From: an uncultured Lachnospiraceae bacterium
Lineage (GTDB): Bacteria > Bacillota > Clostridia > Lachnospirales > Lachnospiraceae
DNA length: 64,000 bases
Assembly (NCBI GenBank): GCA_910588875.1
Contig: CAJURT010000018.1
Coordinates: forward strand, 4,923-68,922
Direction: 5' to 3'
Numbering within the stretch: the first letter of the stretch is position 1; every line of letters begins with the position of its first letter. A program made the translations under genes and the position numbers. Under the pieces are notes generated by a model that searched no databases, had not been told where the DNA came from, and saw only the letters and a program-made list of their open reading frames with translations. Of this stretch, positions 34,758-43,375 are shown piece after piece.

Positions 34758-35315
34758 ATGCCTGAACTACAATGGAGCAGTTATTCATCTTCAAGGCCCC
34801 CATTCCGGTTTACCGATGAACTTACCGCCAGCTGGATGCTTGTGACATCCGGCAAGCCTGGTGATCTGGGAACCATGACGGTAAGCTGGGGCGGCAGCGG
34901 TTTCATATGGAACCATGACGTAGTATTCCTCGTAATCCGTGAATCAAGAAACACCTTATCTTATTTAAAAAAGAATCCTACCTTTAGCCTTACGCTGTTT
35001 GACGCTTCTTATCATGACAAGCTATACTTCTGCGGCCGCAATTCCGGCCGTGATACCGACAAAATTGCCCACTGTAACTTTACCCCTCTTTTCTACGGCC
35101 CGGAGCAAACCCCATATTTCGACGAGGCCCGGTATGCCCTCATTTGCCGCCAGCTGTTTTGTACCACAGTCGAAAAGGATTGCTTCCTGGATGCCGCCCC
35201 CTCAGAATTGTGGGAAAAATGGTATAACACCGGTGTCCATACAGGCGATAAGCACCGGCTTCTGATTGCTTCCATAGAAAAAATACTGTCGAAAGGAGAA
35301 CCCGCCAATGGCTAA
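34758..35315 (+). CDS. flavin reductase-like FMN-binding protein
   Basis: The 185-residue protein fits the flavin-reductase-like split-barrel family. Its N-terminus FTDELTASWMLVTSGKPGDLGTMTVSWGG is the typical flavin-binding start, followed by VFLVIRESRNTL. Such proteins bind FMN and reduce it or a substrate with NAD(P)H. It overlaps the regulator gene downstream by 8 bp and diverges from the permease operon, which suggests a redox step or metabolite sensor within this catabolic locus. The substrate is not evident. Confidence 0.82.
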   Translation: MPELQWSSYSSSRPPFRFTDELTASWMLVTSGKPGDLGTMTVSWGGSGFIWNHDVVFLVIRESRNTLSYLKKNPTFSLTLFDASYHDKLYFCGRNSGRDTDKIAHCNFTPLFYGPEQTPYFDEARYALICRQLFCTTVEKDCFLDAAPSELWEKWYNTGVHTGDKHRLLIASIEKILSKGEPANG

Positions 35316-35979
35316 AAAAGAGCCCCATGCATCCCTCGTGGATGTGGCATACGATAAAATACGCTCCGATCTTTCCACTAATGTACTTAAGCCCGGAGAG
35401 AAAATCATTTTCCAGGATCTTGTCAAACGATATGAGATCAGCGAAACCCCCATCAAACAGGCACTAAACCGTATGGTTGTGGAAGGCCTGGTGGAATCCA
35501 TCCCCCGCAGGGGAATGCGCATAAAACCAATCTCCATCCGCGATTACAACGAAATTATGGATATCCGCTATATGCTGGAAAGCCAGCTTGCACCGGTTAT
35601 TATCGAAGCAGTGGTGTACCACCCGGAATATATCGGAGAACTGGAGAACAACATTGCAAAGCATTACCAGGCAATTGAAACCGGCACCACTGAAGTACAG
35701 GACTTTATTGAGATCTACCGCGTGGATCATGAATTCCACCGCCTGCTCTTAAAATGCGCCAACCACCAGCGGGCATTGCAGGTATATGACACCATCGGCG
35801 CCCATACCTTCTCCTATTTTTTGTACAACAAAAAACCAAAAAGCAGATTAATCGCCGGTGTCCAGGAACACGAAACCATCCTTAACGCCCTAAAAAAACA
35901 AGACCTGGATGCCCTCCTGAATGCAATCCGTGTCCATATCGACGGCGCCCGTACCAGCATCAACTACGCCCTGCTTTAA
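35308..35979 (+). CDS. GntR-family regulator, FCD subgroup
   Basis: The 223-residue protein starts with a GntR winged helix (YDKIRSDLSTNVLKPGEKIIFQDLVKRYEISETPIKQALNRMVVEGLVE) and continues with an all-helical FCD ligand domain. Metal-binding residues of that domain are seen in YRVDHEFHRLLLKCANH and VQEHETILNAL. FCD proteins respond to sugar acids and related carboxylates, which suits the neighbouring TRAP system. It is translated from an overlap with the flavin reductase gene. It probably controls the divergent region at 34512-34757. Confidence 0.9.
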   Translation: MAKKEPHASLVDVAYDKIRSDLSTNVLKPGEKIIFQDLVKRYEISETPIKQALNRMVVEGLVESIPRRGMRIKPISIRDYNEIMDIRYMLESQLAPVIIEAVVYHPEYIGELENNIAKHYQAIETGTTEVQDFIEIYRVDHEFHRLLLKCANHQRALQVYDTIGAHTFSYFLYNKKPKSRLIAGVQEHETILNALKKQDLDALLNAIRVHIDGARTSINYALL

Positions 35980-36010
35980 TCCCTTTGCCAAAATAACCAT
36001 TCCCAAAAGC

Positions 36011-36060
36011 GAGGGTATCGCCCAATCATCTGTTCCGATGATTTTGCAATACCCTCTTTA
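36011..36060. terminator. bidirectional terminator between convergent genes
   Basis: GAGGGTAT (36011-36018) pairs with ATACCCTC (36049-36056), with an inner AATCAT/ATGATT stem. Short T-runs follow on both strands, ending the plus-strand regulator transcript and the minus-strand dehydrogenase transcript. Confidence 0.65.
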
Positions 36061-36071
36061 AAATCATCTGC

Positions 36072-37052
36072 TTATTTCAGGTTCAGTTTCGGAAGCACAT
36101 CTTTATTCACCAGGTTAGGAACCTTCCCATGCTCAAAATAATCGATGATATTCCTTCCTGCCGCCGCTACCATGCCGGCCTTATCCTCGTAAGTGCCGGT
36201 ACCCATATGTGCAGTAACCACTACATTGCGCAGATCCAAAAGTTCCTGGGGGATATTCGGCTCATGCTCAAATACATCCAGGCCTGCGCCTGCCAGCTTA
36301 CCGGCCTGCATATGCCGGATCAGCGCCTGTTCATCCACAATCTGGCCGCGCCCCTGGTTAAACAGATAAGCATCGTCCTTCATCAGCTTCAGCGTATCCT
36401 CATTGATCATGTGGTAGGTCTCGTCATTGAGAGGTGCATTGATGAAAACTGCGTCAGAAGTCCTTAACAGTTCTTCAAACTCCACTCTCTTCGCCCCGCC
36501 CAAAAAGCCTTCCAGTTCCTCTCCCACGCTGTGCCGGTTATAATAAATGATGTTCATGCCAAAGGCCAGCATACGCTTGGCCACACCACGCCCGATTCTG
36601 CCCATACCGATGATGCCCAGCGTCTTGCCCCTCAGGCAATGGCCCAGGTTTGCAACCGGCCCCCAGGGAAGCCCCGGGATCGTGTGCAGGTTGTGGTTCG
36701 TCTGTGCCAGGTTCCTCATGGTAGATGCAATCAGGGTAGCCCCAAACTCGGCGGTTACCTCATCCACGGCATGCATATTGGCAACCACAATCCCCTTTTC
36801 TGTGGCATAAGCCAAGTCAACATTATCATATCCCTTGCCGAAGGTGCAGATAATCTTTAAGTCCGGCATGGCATCGATCACTTCTTTGTCCACTTTAAAT
36901 ACCGGGCATACAATCGCCTCATAATCTTTTGCCACCTCAATGATCTCCTGACGGGGTTTCTTCTCCTTCGGGCAGTAGATCTGATAGCCCAGATCCTGCA
37001 TCTCCTTCAGTCCGCTTTCCACCATCGGATGGGTAAATAACACTCTTCTCAT
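36072..37052 (-). CDS. D-isomer-specific 2-hydroxyacid dehydrogenase
   Basis: The 326-residue protein reduces a 2-keto acid to the D-2-hydroxy acid with NAD(P)H, or the reverse. The nucleotide-binding motif is LGIIGMGRIGRGVAKRM, followed by the family signature around FINAPLNDETYHMINEDTL. Of the catalytic Arg-Glu-His triad, Arg is in NQGRGQIVDEQAL, Glu in VFEHEPNIP and His in VVVTAHMGTGT. It is the last gene of the operon that includes the TAXI binding protein. Glyoxylate/hydroxypyruvate or phosphoglycerate reductase activities are both possible. Confidence 0.88.
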   Translation of the reverse strand: MRRVLFTHPMVESGLKEMQDLGYQIYCPKEKKPRQEIIEVAKDYEAIVCPVFKVDKEVIDAMPDLKIICTFGKGYDNVDLAYATEKGIVVANMHAVDEVTAEFGATLIASTMRNLAQTNHNLHTIPGLPWGPVANLGHCLRGKTLGIIGMGRIGRGVAKRMLAFGMNIIYYNRHSVGEELEGFLGGAKRVEFEELLRTSDAVFINAPLNDETYHMINEDTLKLMKDDAYLFNQGRGQIVDEQALIRHMQAGKLAGAGLDVFEHEPNIPQELLDLRNVVVTAHMGTGTYEDKAGMVAAAGRNIIDYFEHGKVPNLVNKDVLPKLNLK

Positions 37053-37118
37053 ATCTGTTCTTCCTCCAATTCAATATTTGACTGTGAATATCTGCTTGCT
37101 CTTCCGCCTGGGAAACGA

Positions 37119-38225
37119 TCAGTGCTCCCATCCCTTCTCTTCGTAATATTTGATGGCGCCCGGATGCAGCGGCATACCGTTACGTCCCGGTTCCCCGGAC
37201 TTCTCGGGAACAAAATATACACCCAGGGCCGGAACCTGCTCTACCAGGGCTTCCTTGTTCTCGCAGATTGCCTTTACAATCGCATAAACCACCTCATCCG
37301 GCAAATCCTTGTTGACCACTGCGGTGGAGCACTGAAGGGCTGTTTTCAGAGGCTCCGTCTGGCCTGTCCAGCTGTTTGCCTCGATTTCCGACAGCACATA
37401 CCCGCAGGCTTCCAGGTTTTTGAGGGTTTCATCGGAAAGCTGTGCAAAATACATGTCCGTGGTCATCGTCAGTTCGGAAAGGGCTGCCTGCCCCAATCCC
37501 ACCACGTCAAGACACACATCTGCCCGGCCTTCCTTCAGCAGATCTGCCATGTCGTTCGGCGCCACCTGGGTCACTTCCCCGCCCCATGACTTGATATCCT
37601 CATAAGTAATGCCAAAGGTTCCCAAAAGCTTCTGGATCCCCATCTCACTTGCAGAGCCCGGCGCTTTGGTAACCGCACGGAAGGGCACTTTATTCTCAAT
37701 CAGTTCTTCCAGCGTCGTATATCCGGTTTTCTTCTGGAAGGAATCCGTAAACATAATCAGGAAATGGGCATAATCCGTGCCTGCAAACATGCCAAGAGTG
37801 TTTTTCAGAGGCTCCATGCCGCCATACTCCCCGTTCACCAGCATTCTGTCCGTCACGCTGATCCCCTCACCGATATCGCACTGTCCCTCTTCTACCAGCA
37901 GGGTTCCTGCCAGGCCGCCTGAGGAAATCGGCAGAATCTCCAGTTCCCAGCCCTCCGGCAAATTCCCGTTTATCACCGTGGCAAAAGCGCTGACGCGGAC
38001 ATATCCGGTAGTTCCCACAGACTGGGACGCGAAAGTAATCTTTCTTGGCTCTGCAGAAGGTGCCGCTGCCTCTTCCTTGCCGTCTGCCTTCTCCTCGGCC
38101 CCTGCTGCCGGAGCCGCCTCTGTCTTAGCCGGTTCTGCCGGTTTCTCAGAAGAACCGCACCCCGTTGCCATGCCTGATACCATAAGTGCCGCCATTGCCA
38201 ATGCTGCCAGTTTCCTTAATTTCAT
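37119..38225 (-). CDS. TAXI-family TRAP transporter solute-binding lipoprotein
   Basis: The 368-residue protein has a lipoprotein signal peptide (LAALAMAALMVSGMATGC), an Ala/Glu-rich linker of about 40 residues, and a TAXI binding domain starting RKITFASQSVGTTGYVRVSAFATVI. It would be anchored outside the membrane and hand a carboxylate to the fused permease at 32622. Its gene lies in a different operon from the permease, between an AroQ-like dehydratase and a hydroxyacid dehydrogenase, which ties those enzymes to the same imported substrate. Confidence 0.92.
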   Translation of the reverse strand: MKLRKLAALAMAALMVSGMATGCGSSEKPAEPAKTEAAPAAGAEEKADGKEEAAAPSAEPRKITFASQSVGTTGYVRVSAFATVINGNLPEGWELEILPISSGGLAGTLLVEEGQCDIGEGISVTDRMLVNGEYGGMEPLKNTLGMFAGTDYAHFLIMFTDSFQKKTGYTTLEELIENKVPFRAVTKAPGSASEMGIQKLLGTFGITYEDIKSWGGEVTQVAPNDMADLLKEGRADVCLDVVGLGQAALSELTMTTDMYFAQLSDETLKNLEACGYVLSEIEANSWTGQTEPLKTALQCSTAVVNKDLPDEVVYAIVKAICENKEALVEQVPALGVYFVPEKSGEPGRNGMPLHPGAIKYYEEKGWEH

Positions 38226-38250
38226 AAGATAACCTCCTACTTATATGTTT

Positions 38251-38679
38251 TTATTGATTCATTTCGTGACGAATTGCATCCACGCCCAACAAGTAACAAT
38301 GAATACCAAACCCACAGACCACCCCTGTGCAGCTTTTGCCCGGGACGGTAGGCTCCCCTGTCTTTAAGATATTTACAAGGTGAACCTCCACCGTGGGAAT
38401 GTCAACGGACCCCAATGTCACGCGAATCGCATGGCTATACTGGGTAAACGGCCCCGGATTGATGATAATCCCGTCATAAACCCCTTCTGCTTCCTGGATT
38501 TTGTCAACAATCTCCCCCTCATGGTTGCTCTGGAATGCATCCACCTCAATGCCATAACCGGCAGCATATTCCTTTACCTTTTCCACAATGTAATCCAGCC
38601 CTTTCCCTCCGTAAAGGCTTGGATCCCGTTTGCCGATCCGGTTCAGGTTCGCACCGTTGAGCAGCAAAATCCTTCCCAT
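38251..38679 (-). CDS. type II 3-dehydroquinate dehydratase-like enzyme with altered lid
   Basis: I start at 38679 (MGRILLLNGANLNRIG), preceded by AGGAGGAGAGG. The core residues of type II dehydroquinases are kept: Tyr23 in RDPSLYG, Asn74 in IINPGPFTQYSHAIR and His100 in VEVHLVN. The stretch after VEVHLVN, which normally has REPFRxHS with a substrate-binding Arg, reads ILKTGEPTVPGKSCTG. The substrate may therefore differ from dehydroquinate. Its location among uptake and sugar-acid genes, rather than with aromatic biosynthesis genes, supports a catabolic dehydratase. Confidence 0.78.
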   Translation of the reverse strand: MGRILLLNGANLNRIGKRDPSLYGGKGLDYIVEKVKEYAAGYGIEVDAFQSNHEGEIVDKIQEAEGVYDGIIINPGPFTQYSHAIRVTLGSVDIPTVEVHLVNILKTGEPTVPGKSCTGVVCGFGIHCYLLGVDAIRHEMNQ

Positions 38680-38710
38680 GTACCTCTCCTCCTCTTCTTT
38701 ATTTTTATTG

Positions 38711-39460
38711 CTATCTCCCCAGGTATCCCCCATCCACGGCAATGACTGCACCGTTAAGGTAATCCGACGCCTTGGAAGCTAAAAATACAACCGGGCCTTT
38801 CATGTCTTCCGGGGTTCCCCATCTGCCCTGGGGGATCCTCTTTAAAATCTCTTCATTCCGGTTCTCATCATTCATAATCGCCGTGTTCATGACCGTCGCC
38901 ATGTAGCCAGGCGCCAATGCATTGACATTGATATTCTTGCCTGCCCACTCATTGGCAAAGGCCTTTGTGATCTGGGCAACGCCGCCTTTGCTTGCCGCAT
39001 AGGCGGGTACCGTGTAGCCGCCGAAATAACTGAGCATGGATGCAATGTTAATAATCTTCCCACCGCCGTTTTCCATAAAATGCCGGGCAGCCAGCTGACA
39101 AAGGCGGAACACGGAGGTCAGGTTAATATTGAGCACAAAATCCCAATCCTCTTTCGGGAATTCTTCACTCTTATGGCGCTTTTGCACCCCTGCTGCATTT
39201 ACAATAATATCCAGGCCGTCCATCACCTGGACGCTCTCCCGGAATGCGCTGACCAGGGCTTCCTCCTCCCCCAGGTTTGCCACCACCCCATGGCACTTGA
39301 AACCTCTGCCGCAAAACTCCCTGGCAACTTCCGGCGTTTTGGGGGAGATATCGATAATGGTAACCTCTGCCCCGTTTTCCATCAAACCTTCCGCCATCCC
39401 GTAGGCCAGCCCCTGGGCTGCCCCGGTGACAATCGCCTTTTTGCCTGTAATATCAAACAT
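38711..39460 (-). CDS. short-chain dehydrogenase/reductase (KduD/gluconate 5-dehydrogenase-like)
   Basis: I start at 39460 (MFDITGKKAIVTGAAQG), seven bases after a GGGGG site. The SDR features are complete: the cofactor motif TGAAQGLAYGMAEG, NAAGV, the catalytic Ser in IINIASMLSYFGG, Tyr and Lys in VPAYAASKGGVAQITKAF, and NALAPGYMAT. The family interconverts keto and hydroxy groups of deoxy-sugar acids such as 2-deoxy-3-keto-gluconate. It lies 31 bp upstream of the AroQ-like gene and 68 bp after the IolB-like gene, so these three steps are probably consecutive. Confidence 0.92.
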   Translation of the reverse strand: MFDITGKKAIVTGAAQGLAYGMAEGLMENGAEVTIIDISPKTPEVAREFCGRGFKCHGVVANLGEEEALVSAFRESVQVMDGLDIIVNAAGVQKRHKSEEFPKEDWDFVLNINLTSVFRLCQLAARHFMENGGGKIINIASMLSYFGGYTVPAYAASKGGVAQITKAFANEWAGKNINVNALAPGYMATVMNTAIMNDENRNEEILKRIPQGRWGTPEDMKGPVVFLASKASDYLNGAVIAVDGGYLGR

Positions 39461-39528
39461 ATCTTTCCCCCTGCTTCTTATATCCATGTTATTCTTCCCC
39501 CTGTGCCCTGTCTTGGCAAATCCTCTGT

Positions 39529-40332
39529 TCAGGTATCTGCATAAACCGGATCCAAAACTGCCAGGTCATAACGGCGGCTGGCATGGGAATGTGCTGCCAG
39601 GATCCAGAAATACGTGTTGCGGGTGCCCGGAGACGCAACTGTGGGATGGTAACCTGCCGGCGCAAGAACCATGCTGCCGCTTCTCACCGTATGGGCCACA
39701 ATATCCTCCACTTCCCCGCTTTTTAAGTAGCTGACGTGGAAGCCAAACTGCGGGGCATCCATATCAAAGTAACAGTATACCTCCTCCAGATCCTTTTCAT
39801 GCTGATGGGGCGGCCAGCTGGTCCAGGCCCCGTTGGCCCCCCAGGTCAGCCCGCAGATCAGCCGGGATGCCTCCACCTGGTGGTTCAGGGTGAAGAACAC
39901 CTCCCTCTGCCCTACCCCATGCCCGTGGATCTGGTGGATATCCCCCAGGGGAAGTTCCGGGTCAAACTTACGTACAAAGGGTTTCCCATAGCCCTCCCAG
40001 GCAGCTGCCCCGATATAGAACACACAATCTTCCAATGCTTCCACCCTGACTTCTGCCTTCCCGGGGATATAGAAGGAATCCAGCTTCCCCAGTTCACCCT
40101 CCAGCCCGGCTCCCGAAATCCTGGCCTGCCCCCGGATCAGCACCGGGTTCATCTCCAGTTCCCCGGACTCCAGTGTATACTCACTTCCCTGCCTCAGGTT
40201 TAAGCGGTATACGCTGACCGTCTGGCAATCCTGCACCCCCGGCTGGATACACCGGTGAAGCCCCTGAGCCTCCGGAGACGTAATATCCCACCCCTCCATC
40301 CGCTTCTTGTTCTCCTTGTTCCCTACCATCAT
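39529..40332 (-). CDS. KduI/IolB-family isomerase
   Basis: The 267-residue protein is a double cupin of the 5-deoxy-glucuronate isomerase (IolB) and KduI family. The metal-site motif GAWTSWPPHQHEKDLEEVYCYFD is clear near residue 170-190, followed by VLAPAGYHPTVASPGTRNTYFWIL. IolB isomerises 5-deoxy-glucuronate to 2-deoxy-5-keto-gluconate; no other inositol genes (iolC, iolD, iolE, iolG) are nearby, so its substrate here is a different or related uronic acid. It is the first gene after an AT-rich gap downstream of the LarA-like gene. Confidence 0.85.
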   Translation of the reverse strand: MMVGNKENKKRMEGWDITSPEAQGLHRCIQPGVQDCQTVSVYRLNLRQGSEYTLESGELEMNPVLIRGQARISGAGLEGELGKLDSFYIPGKAEVRVEALEDCVFYIGAAAWEGYGKPFVRKFDPELPLGDIHQIHGHGVGQREVFFTLNHQVEASRLICGLTWGANGAWTSWPPHQHEKDLEEVYCYFDMDAPQFGFHVSYLKSGEVEDIVAHTVRSGSMVLAPAGYHPTVASPGTRNTYFWILAAHSHASRRYDLAVLDPVYADT

Positions 40333-40462
40333 CCATCACCTCTCTGATTCTATTCATTTTTTACAATTTGTCTTTCAGTTCTTTTTGTTTTTTAGTCAAC
40401 TTCACTATATCATAAAAATTGAATTTATTCAATATAAAATTTTTAAATATGTAAAAAAAATT

Positions 40463-41737
40463 TTACATTGTCCACAGCCCCAGGGCCGGCGCCTTTATGA
40501 CATAGATCTCCTCCCCGTCCGGCATGGTATAATAGCCGTCCGGCAGATGTTCCATATCATAGCGGGCGGCTGCCTCCCGGTAATCCATATGCCGGTAGCC
40601 AATCCCCTCAACCTCTTCCTTGCTCACTTTCTCCGGGTCAGTGGCATAGGTGATCGTAAAACGGCCCTCCGTGGAACTGTGCATAATATGGGCAGCTACC
40701 ATATCGGCATCCTCAAACCTGCCCTCTTCCCGCAGCCTTTGGACATACGGAGTCCCCCGGTATCCGTACCGGCGGATCAGCCTGTCCGCTTCCTCGCTTT
40801 CCCCGAAATGGATCAGGCCCGGGGCCAGCACCAAAAGTTCTCCCCCGTCCTCCACAATCATCCTGGAACGGTAGACAGCCTTGTTCCCCACCCAGGTGGA
40901 GGTAAATTCCTCCGGCTCCAAATAGGCCACCACCTTGGGAACCCGTGCCGGCAGGGTGGTGATATTCCACTTTTTTGCCAGTTCACAAGCCTTTTCAAAG
41001 GGCCTTCTCGATGCCCCGGCAAATATCCCGTGGATCCTGGCCTGACGGTTCTCCTCCGTGGTCACCGTAAGCAGGTATGCCAGGGGCACCTTATCCAAAA
41101 AATGCTCCTCCGCATAATCAAACAGCAGCCGTACCGGGGTATCCACCTTCCCCATAATCCTTTCCAGATTATAGATTGCCCCCACCATATGGCTCTGGTT
41201 GATCATCTGGCGGCCGCCCAGCCCCACCAGGATATTCTTGCTGTAATTTGCCATCCCCACCACCTCATGGGGCACCACCTGGCCGACCGAGAGAACCAGG
41301 TCATAGCTTTTGTCCACCAGATGACGGTTTACCTCCACATCAATATCCAGGCTGCTGGTTCCCTGGCTCACCTCCTCCACGTAAGAGGCCGGCACACATC
41401 CCAGCTTCACCGTATCTGTACGCCAATTGTGGAAGCGGTAAGCAGATTCCGGGATATCCTCCCCAATAAACCGGATCTGCTCCTCCCTGGTCATCATCCG
41501 GTGCGTACCCAGGGCGGGCATGATGTGCACCTCGGCCCGGCGGCTTAGCTTGCGGTAACAATAGCCGGTGATTTCCCCTGCCCCCGAATAGCAGCGGGTA
41601 ATGTCGGGAGGGACTAGAAGTACCCTCCTGGCCCATGTGACCTGGGCCAGGAGTTGATCCACCACCCCAAAAACCTCCTCATTGCCCAGCACACCCTCAT
41701 AGGACTGGGCCTCGTATTCCTTCAGATCTTTCAGCAT
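40463..41737 (-). CDS. LarA-family nickel-pincer-dependent racemase/epimerase
   Basis: I start at 41737 (MLKDLKEYEAQSYEG), six bases after AGGAGG. The protein (424 residues) matches LarA: PPDITRCYSG in place of DDxTRPTP, the active-site His in MPALGTHRMMT, and a second His and Lys in GQVVPHEVVGMANYSKNILVGLGG. LarA homologues use the nickel-pincer nucleotide made by LarB, LarC and LarE to racemise or epimerise 2-hydroxyacids. None of the larBCE genes is in the window. It follows the DUF1667 gene by 41 bp, so it is probably part of the flavoenzyme operon. Confidence 0.85.
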   Translation of the reverse strand: MLKDLKEYEAQSYEGVLGNEEVFGVVDQLLAQVTWARRVLLVPPDITRCYSGAGEITGYCYRKLSRRAEVHIMPALGTHRMMTREEQIRFIGEDIPESAYRFHNWRTDTVKLGCVPASYVEEVSQGTSSLDIDVEVNRHLVDKSYDLVLSVGQVVPHEVVGMANYSKNILVGLGGRQMINQSHMVGAIYNLERIMGKVDTPVRLLFDYAEEHFLDKVPLAYLLTVTTEENRQARIHGIFAGASRRPFEKACELAKKWNITTLPARVPKVVAYLEPEEFTSTWVGNKAVYRSRMIVEDGGELLVLAPGLIHFGESEEADRLIRRYGYRGTPYVQRLREEGRFEDADMVAAHIMHSSTEGRFTITYATDPEKVSKEEVEGIGYRHMDYREAAARYDMEHLPDGYYTMPDGEEIYVIKAPALGLWTM

Positions 41738-41778
41738 AGCCTTCCTCCTGTGCCGCAAAATGCGGCGCCACTCACGCC

Positions 41779-42144
41779 TCAGCCTTTGGCTGCCACGGAC
41801 TTTGTCACAATCACATCACAATCATACCCCAGGATCCCGGCAATCACCACCGTCCCGGCCTCCACCGGCGCCTTAAGCGACACTTTGCGTATCTCTGCCA
41901 TTGCATCAAAGATCCTGGCCTTAGGGATCGGGCTTGTCAGCCGCACGCTGGCCAGCGGCAGTTCACCGCCCTGCACCAGCACCGAGGTTGCAATATTCCT
42001 GCGGGGATCCGTCAGTTCCTGTCTCACGTAAGCCTCTCCCTTCGGGCAGGTATGCCCTGTCAGCGAGGTTAAGGCACCATCCTTTATCTCTGCCTGAATC
42101 TCACACCCGTTCGGGCAGATGATACATGTAAATTCTCTCAGCAT
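41779..42144 (-). CDS. DUF1667 protein
   Basis: This 121-residue protein has the DUF1667 cysteine pattern CIICPNGCEIQ and GHTCPKGEAYV, which may hold an iron-sulfur cluster. The family is almost always encoded after GlpA-like and FAD-dependent oxidoreductases in clostridia and is thought to be a third, electron-carrying subunit. The same arrangement is seen here, with a 7-bp overlap with the upstream gene. The function of the family is not proven. Confidence 0.88.
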   Translation of the reverse strand: MLREFTCIICPNGCEIQAEIKDGALTSLTGHTCPKGEAYVRQELTDPRRNIATSVLVQGGELPLASVRLTSPIPKARIFDAMAEIRKVSLKAPVEAGTVVIAGILGYDCDVIVTKSVAAKG

Positions 42145-43373
42145 TCCACACTCACCTCCAGGTTATCCTCAGAAACCAGCTTATCCGCCCTGACCACAAA
42201 CTGAACCATCTCTGCCGGAAGCGCCTTCTTCATCCTTTTTGCCGCCACCTCCTGCCCATTCTGGCGAACCACGATCCGGCAGTCTTTCATCATCCTGCGG
42301 ACCCGCAGCGACAGCTGGAAATCTTTCCCGCCGCTGACCCTCTGGGGGATGGTATGGCTGATATTTTCATCCGTCCGGATTTCCACCGGGCAGTCTGCAA
42401 GGGGCTCCCCTGCCACATACTGTGCCGCCGAATCCGCCAGCCGTTCCGCCTCCATTGACACAAAATCCACCAAATCATGGACATGGAGCACATTCCCCGC
42501 CGCAAAGATCCCCTCCACGCTGGTCTGATAATGCTCGTCCACAACGGCTCCCCGGGTACGTCCGTCCAGCTTCACTCCGGCATCAATGGACAGTTCATTC
42601 TCCGGGATCAGGCCCACCGAGAGAATCAGGGTATCACAGGGATATTCCTTCTCTGTTCCCGGAATCGGCTTAAGTTTCCCGTCCACCTGCGACACGGTCA
42701 CCCCCCTCAGCCGGGTATCCCCATGGATCTGTGTCACCGTATGGCTCAGATATAAGGGAATATTGTAATCATTCAGGCATTGCTCAATGTTCCTGGGAAG
42801 GCCGCTGGGGATAGGCTGCAGTTCAAACACCGCCTGCACATGGGCTCCCTCCAGGGTCAGCCTCCTGGCCATAATCATCCCGATATCACCGGATCCCAGT
42901 ATCACAACCTCCTTTGCCGGCATGCGGTTGTAGAGGTTCATATAGGCCTGGGCCACCCCGGCCGTAAAAACGCCGGCCGGGCGTTCACCAGGGATCCCCA
43001 GCGCTCCCCGGGTGCGCTCCCGGCATCCCATCGTCAGGATCACTGCCTTGGCCTGGTACTGTACCAGCCCTGCCCTGGAAACAGCTGTCACAGTCTTGTC
43101 CGGCGAAACCTCCAGTACCGTGGTATCCGTCTGATAGGGGATCTGGCAGCGCTTCACCTCTTCTATGAACCGCGCCGCATATTCCGGCCCGCTCAGGGTA
43201 GTCTGAAAACGGGACAAGCCAAAACCATCATGGATACACTGGCGGAGAATCCCTCCCAGATGGTGCTCCCGCTCCAGGATCAGGATGTTTTTCACTCCTT
43301 TTTTATGTAATTGGACGGCTGCCGCCAATCCCGCCGGGCCTCCGCCGATTATAATCACATCTCTTTTTTCCAC
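42138..43373 (-). CDS. FAD/NAD(P)-dependent oxidoreductase, second subunit
   Basis: The 411-residue protein has the FAD-binding start DVIIIGGGPAGLAAAVQLHKKG, an NAD(P)-binding GSGDIGMIMARRL in the middle, and a late FAD motif GIFAAGNVLHVHDLVDFVSMEA. It looks like a disulfide-reductase-fold diaphorase and would pass electrons between NAD(P)H and its partner flavoprotein. It lies 2 bp after the GlpA-like gene and overlaps DUF1667, so the three form one complex, analogous to the anaerobic glycerol-3-phosphate dehydrogenase sets of clostridia. Confidence 0.9.
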   Translation of the reverse strand: MEKRDVIIIGGGPAGLAAAVQLHKKGVKNILILEREHHLGGILRQCIHDGFGLSRFQTTLSGPEYAARFIEEVKRCQIPYQTDTTVLEVSPDKTVTAVSRAGLVQYQAKAVILTMGCRERTRGALGIPGERPAGVFTAGVAQAYMNLYNRMPAKEVVILGSGDIGMIMARRLTLEGAHVQAVFELQPIPSGLPRNIEQCLNDYNIPLYLSHTVTQIHGDTRLRGVTVSQVDGKLKPIPGTEKEYPCDTLILSVGLIPENELSIDAGVKLDGRTRGAVVDEHYQTSVEGIFAAGNVLHVHDLVDFVSMEAERLADSAAQYVAGEPLADCPVEIRTDENISHTIPQRVSGGKDFQLSLRVRRMMKDCRIVVRQNGQEVAAKRMKKALPAEMVQFVVRADKLVSEDNLEVSVEC

Positions 43374-43375
43374 GC

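Noticed and set aside
40307..41548. 413-codon plus-strand frame
   Set aside because: Antisense to the LarA-like gene with low-complexity His/Pro composition and no ribosome binding site.
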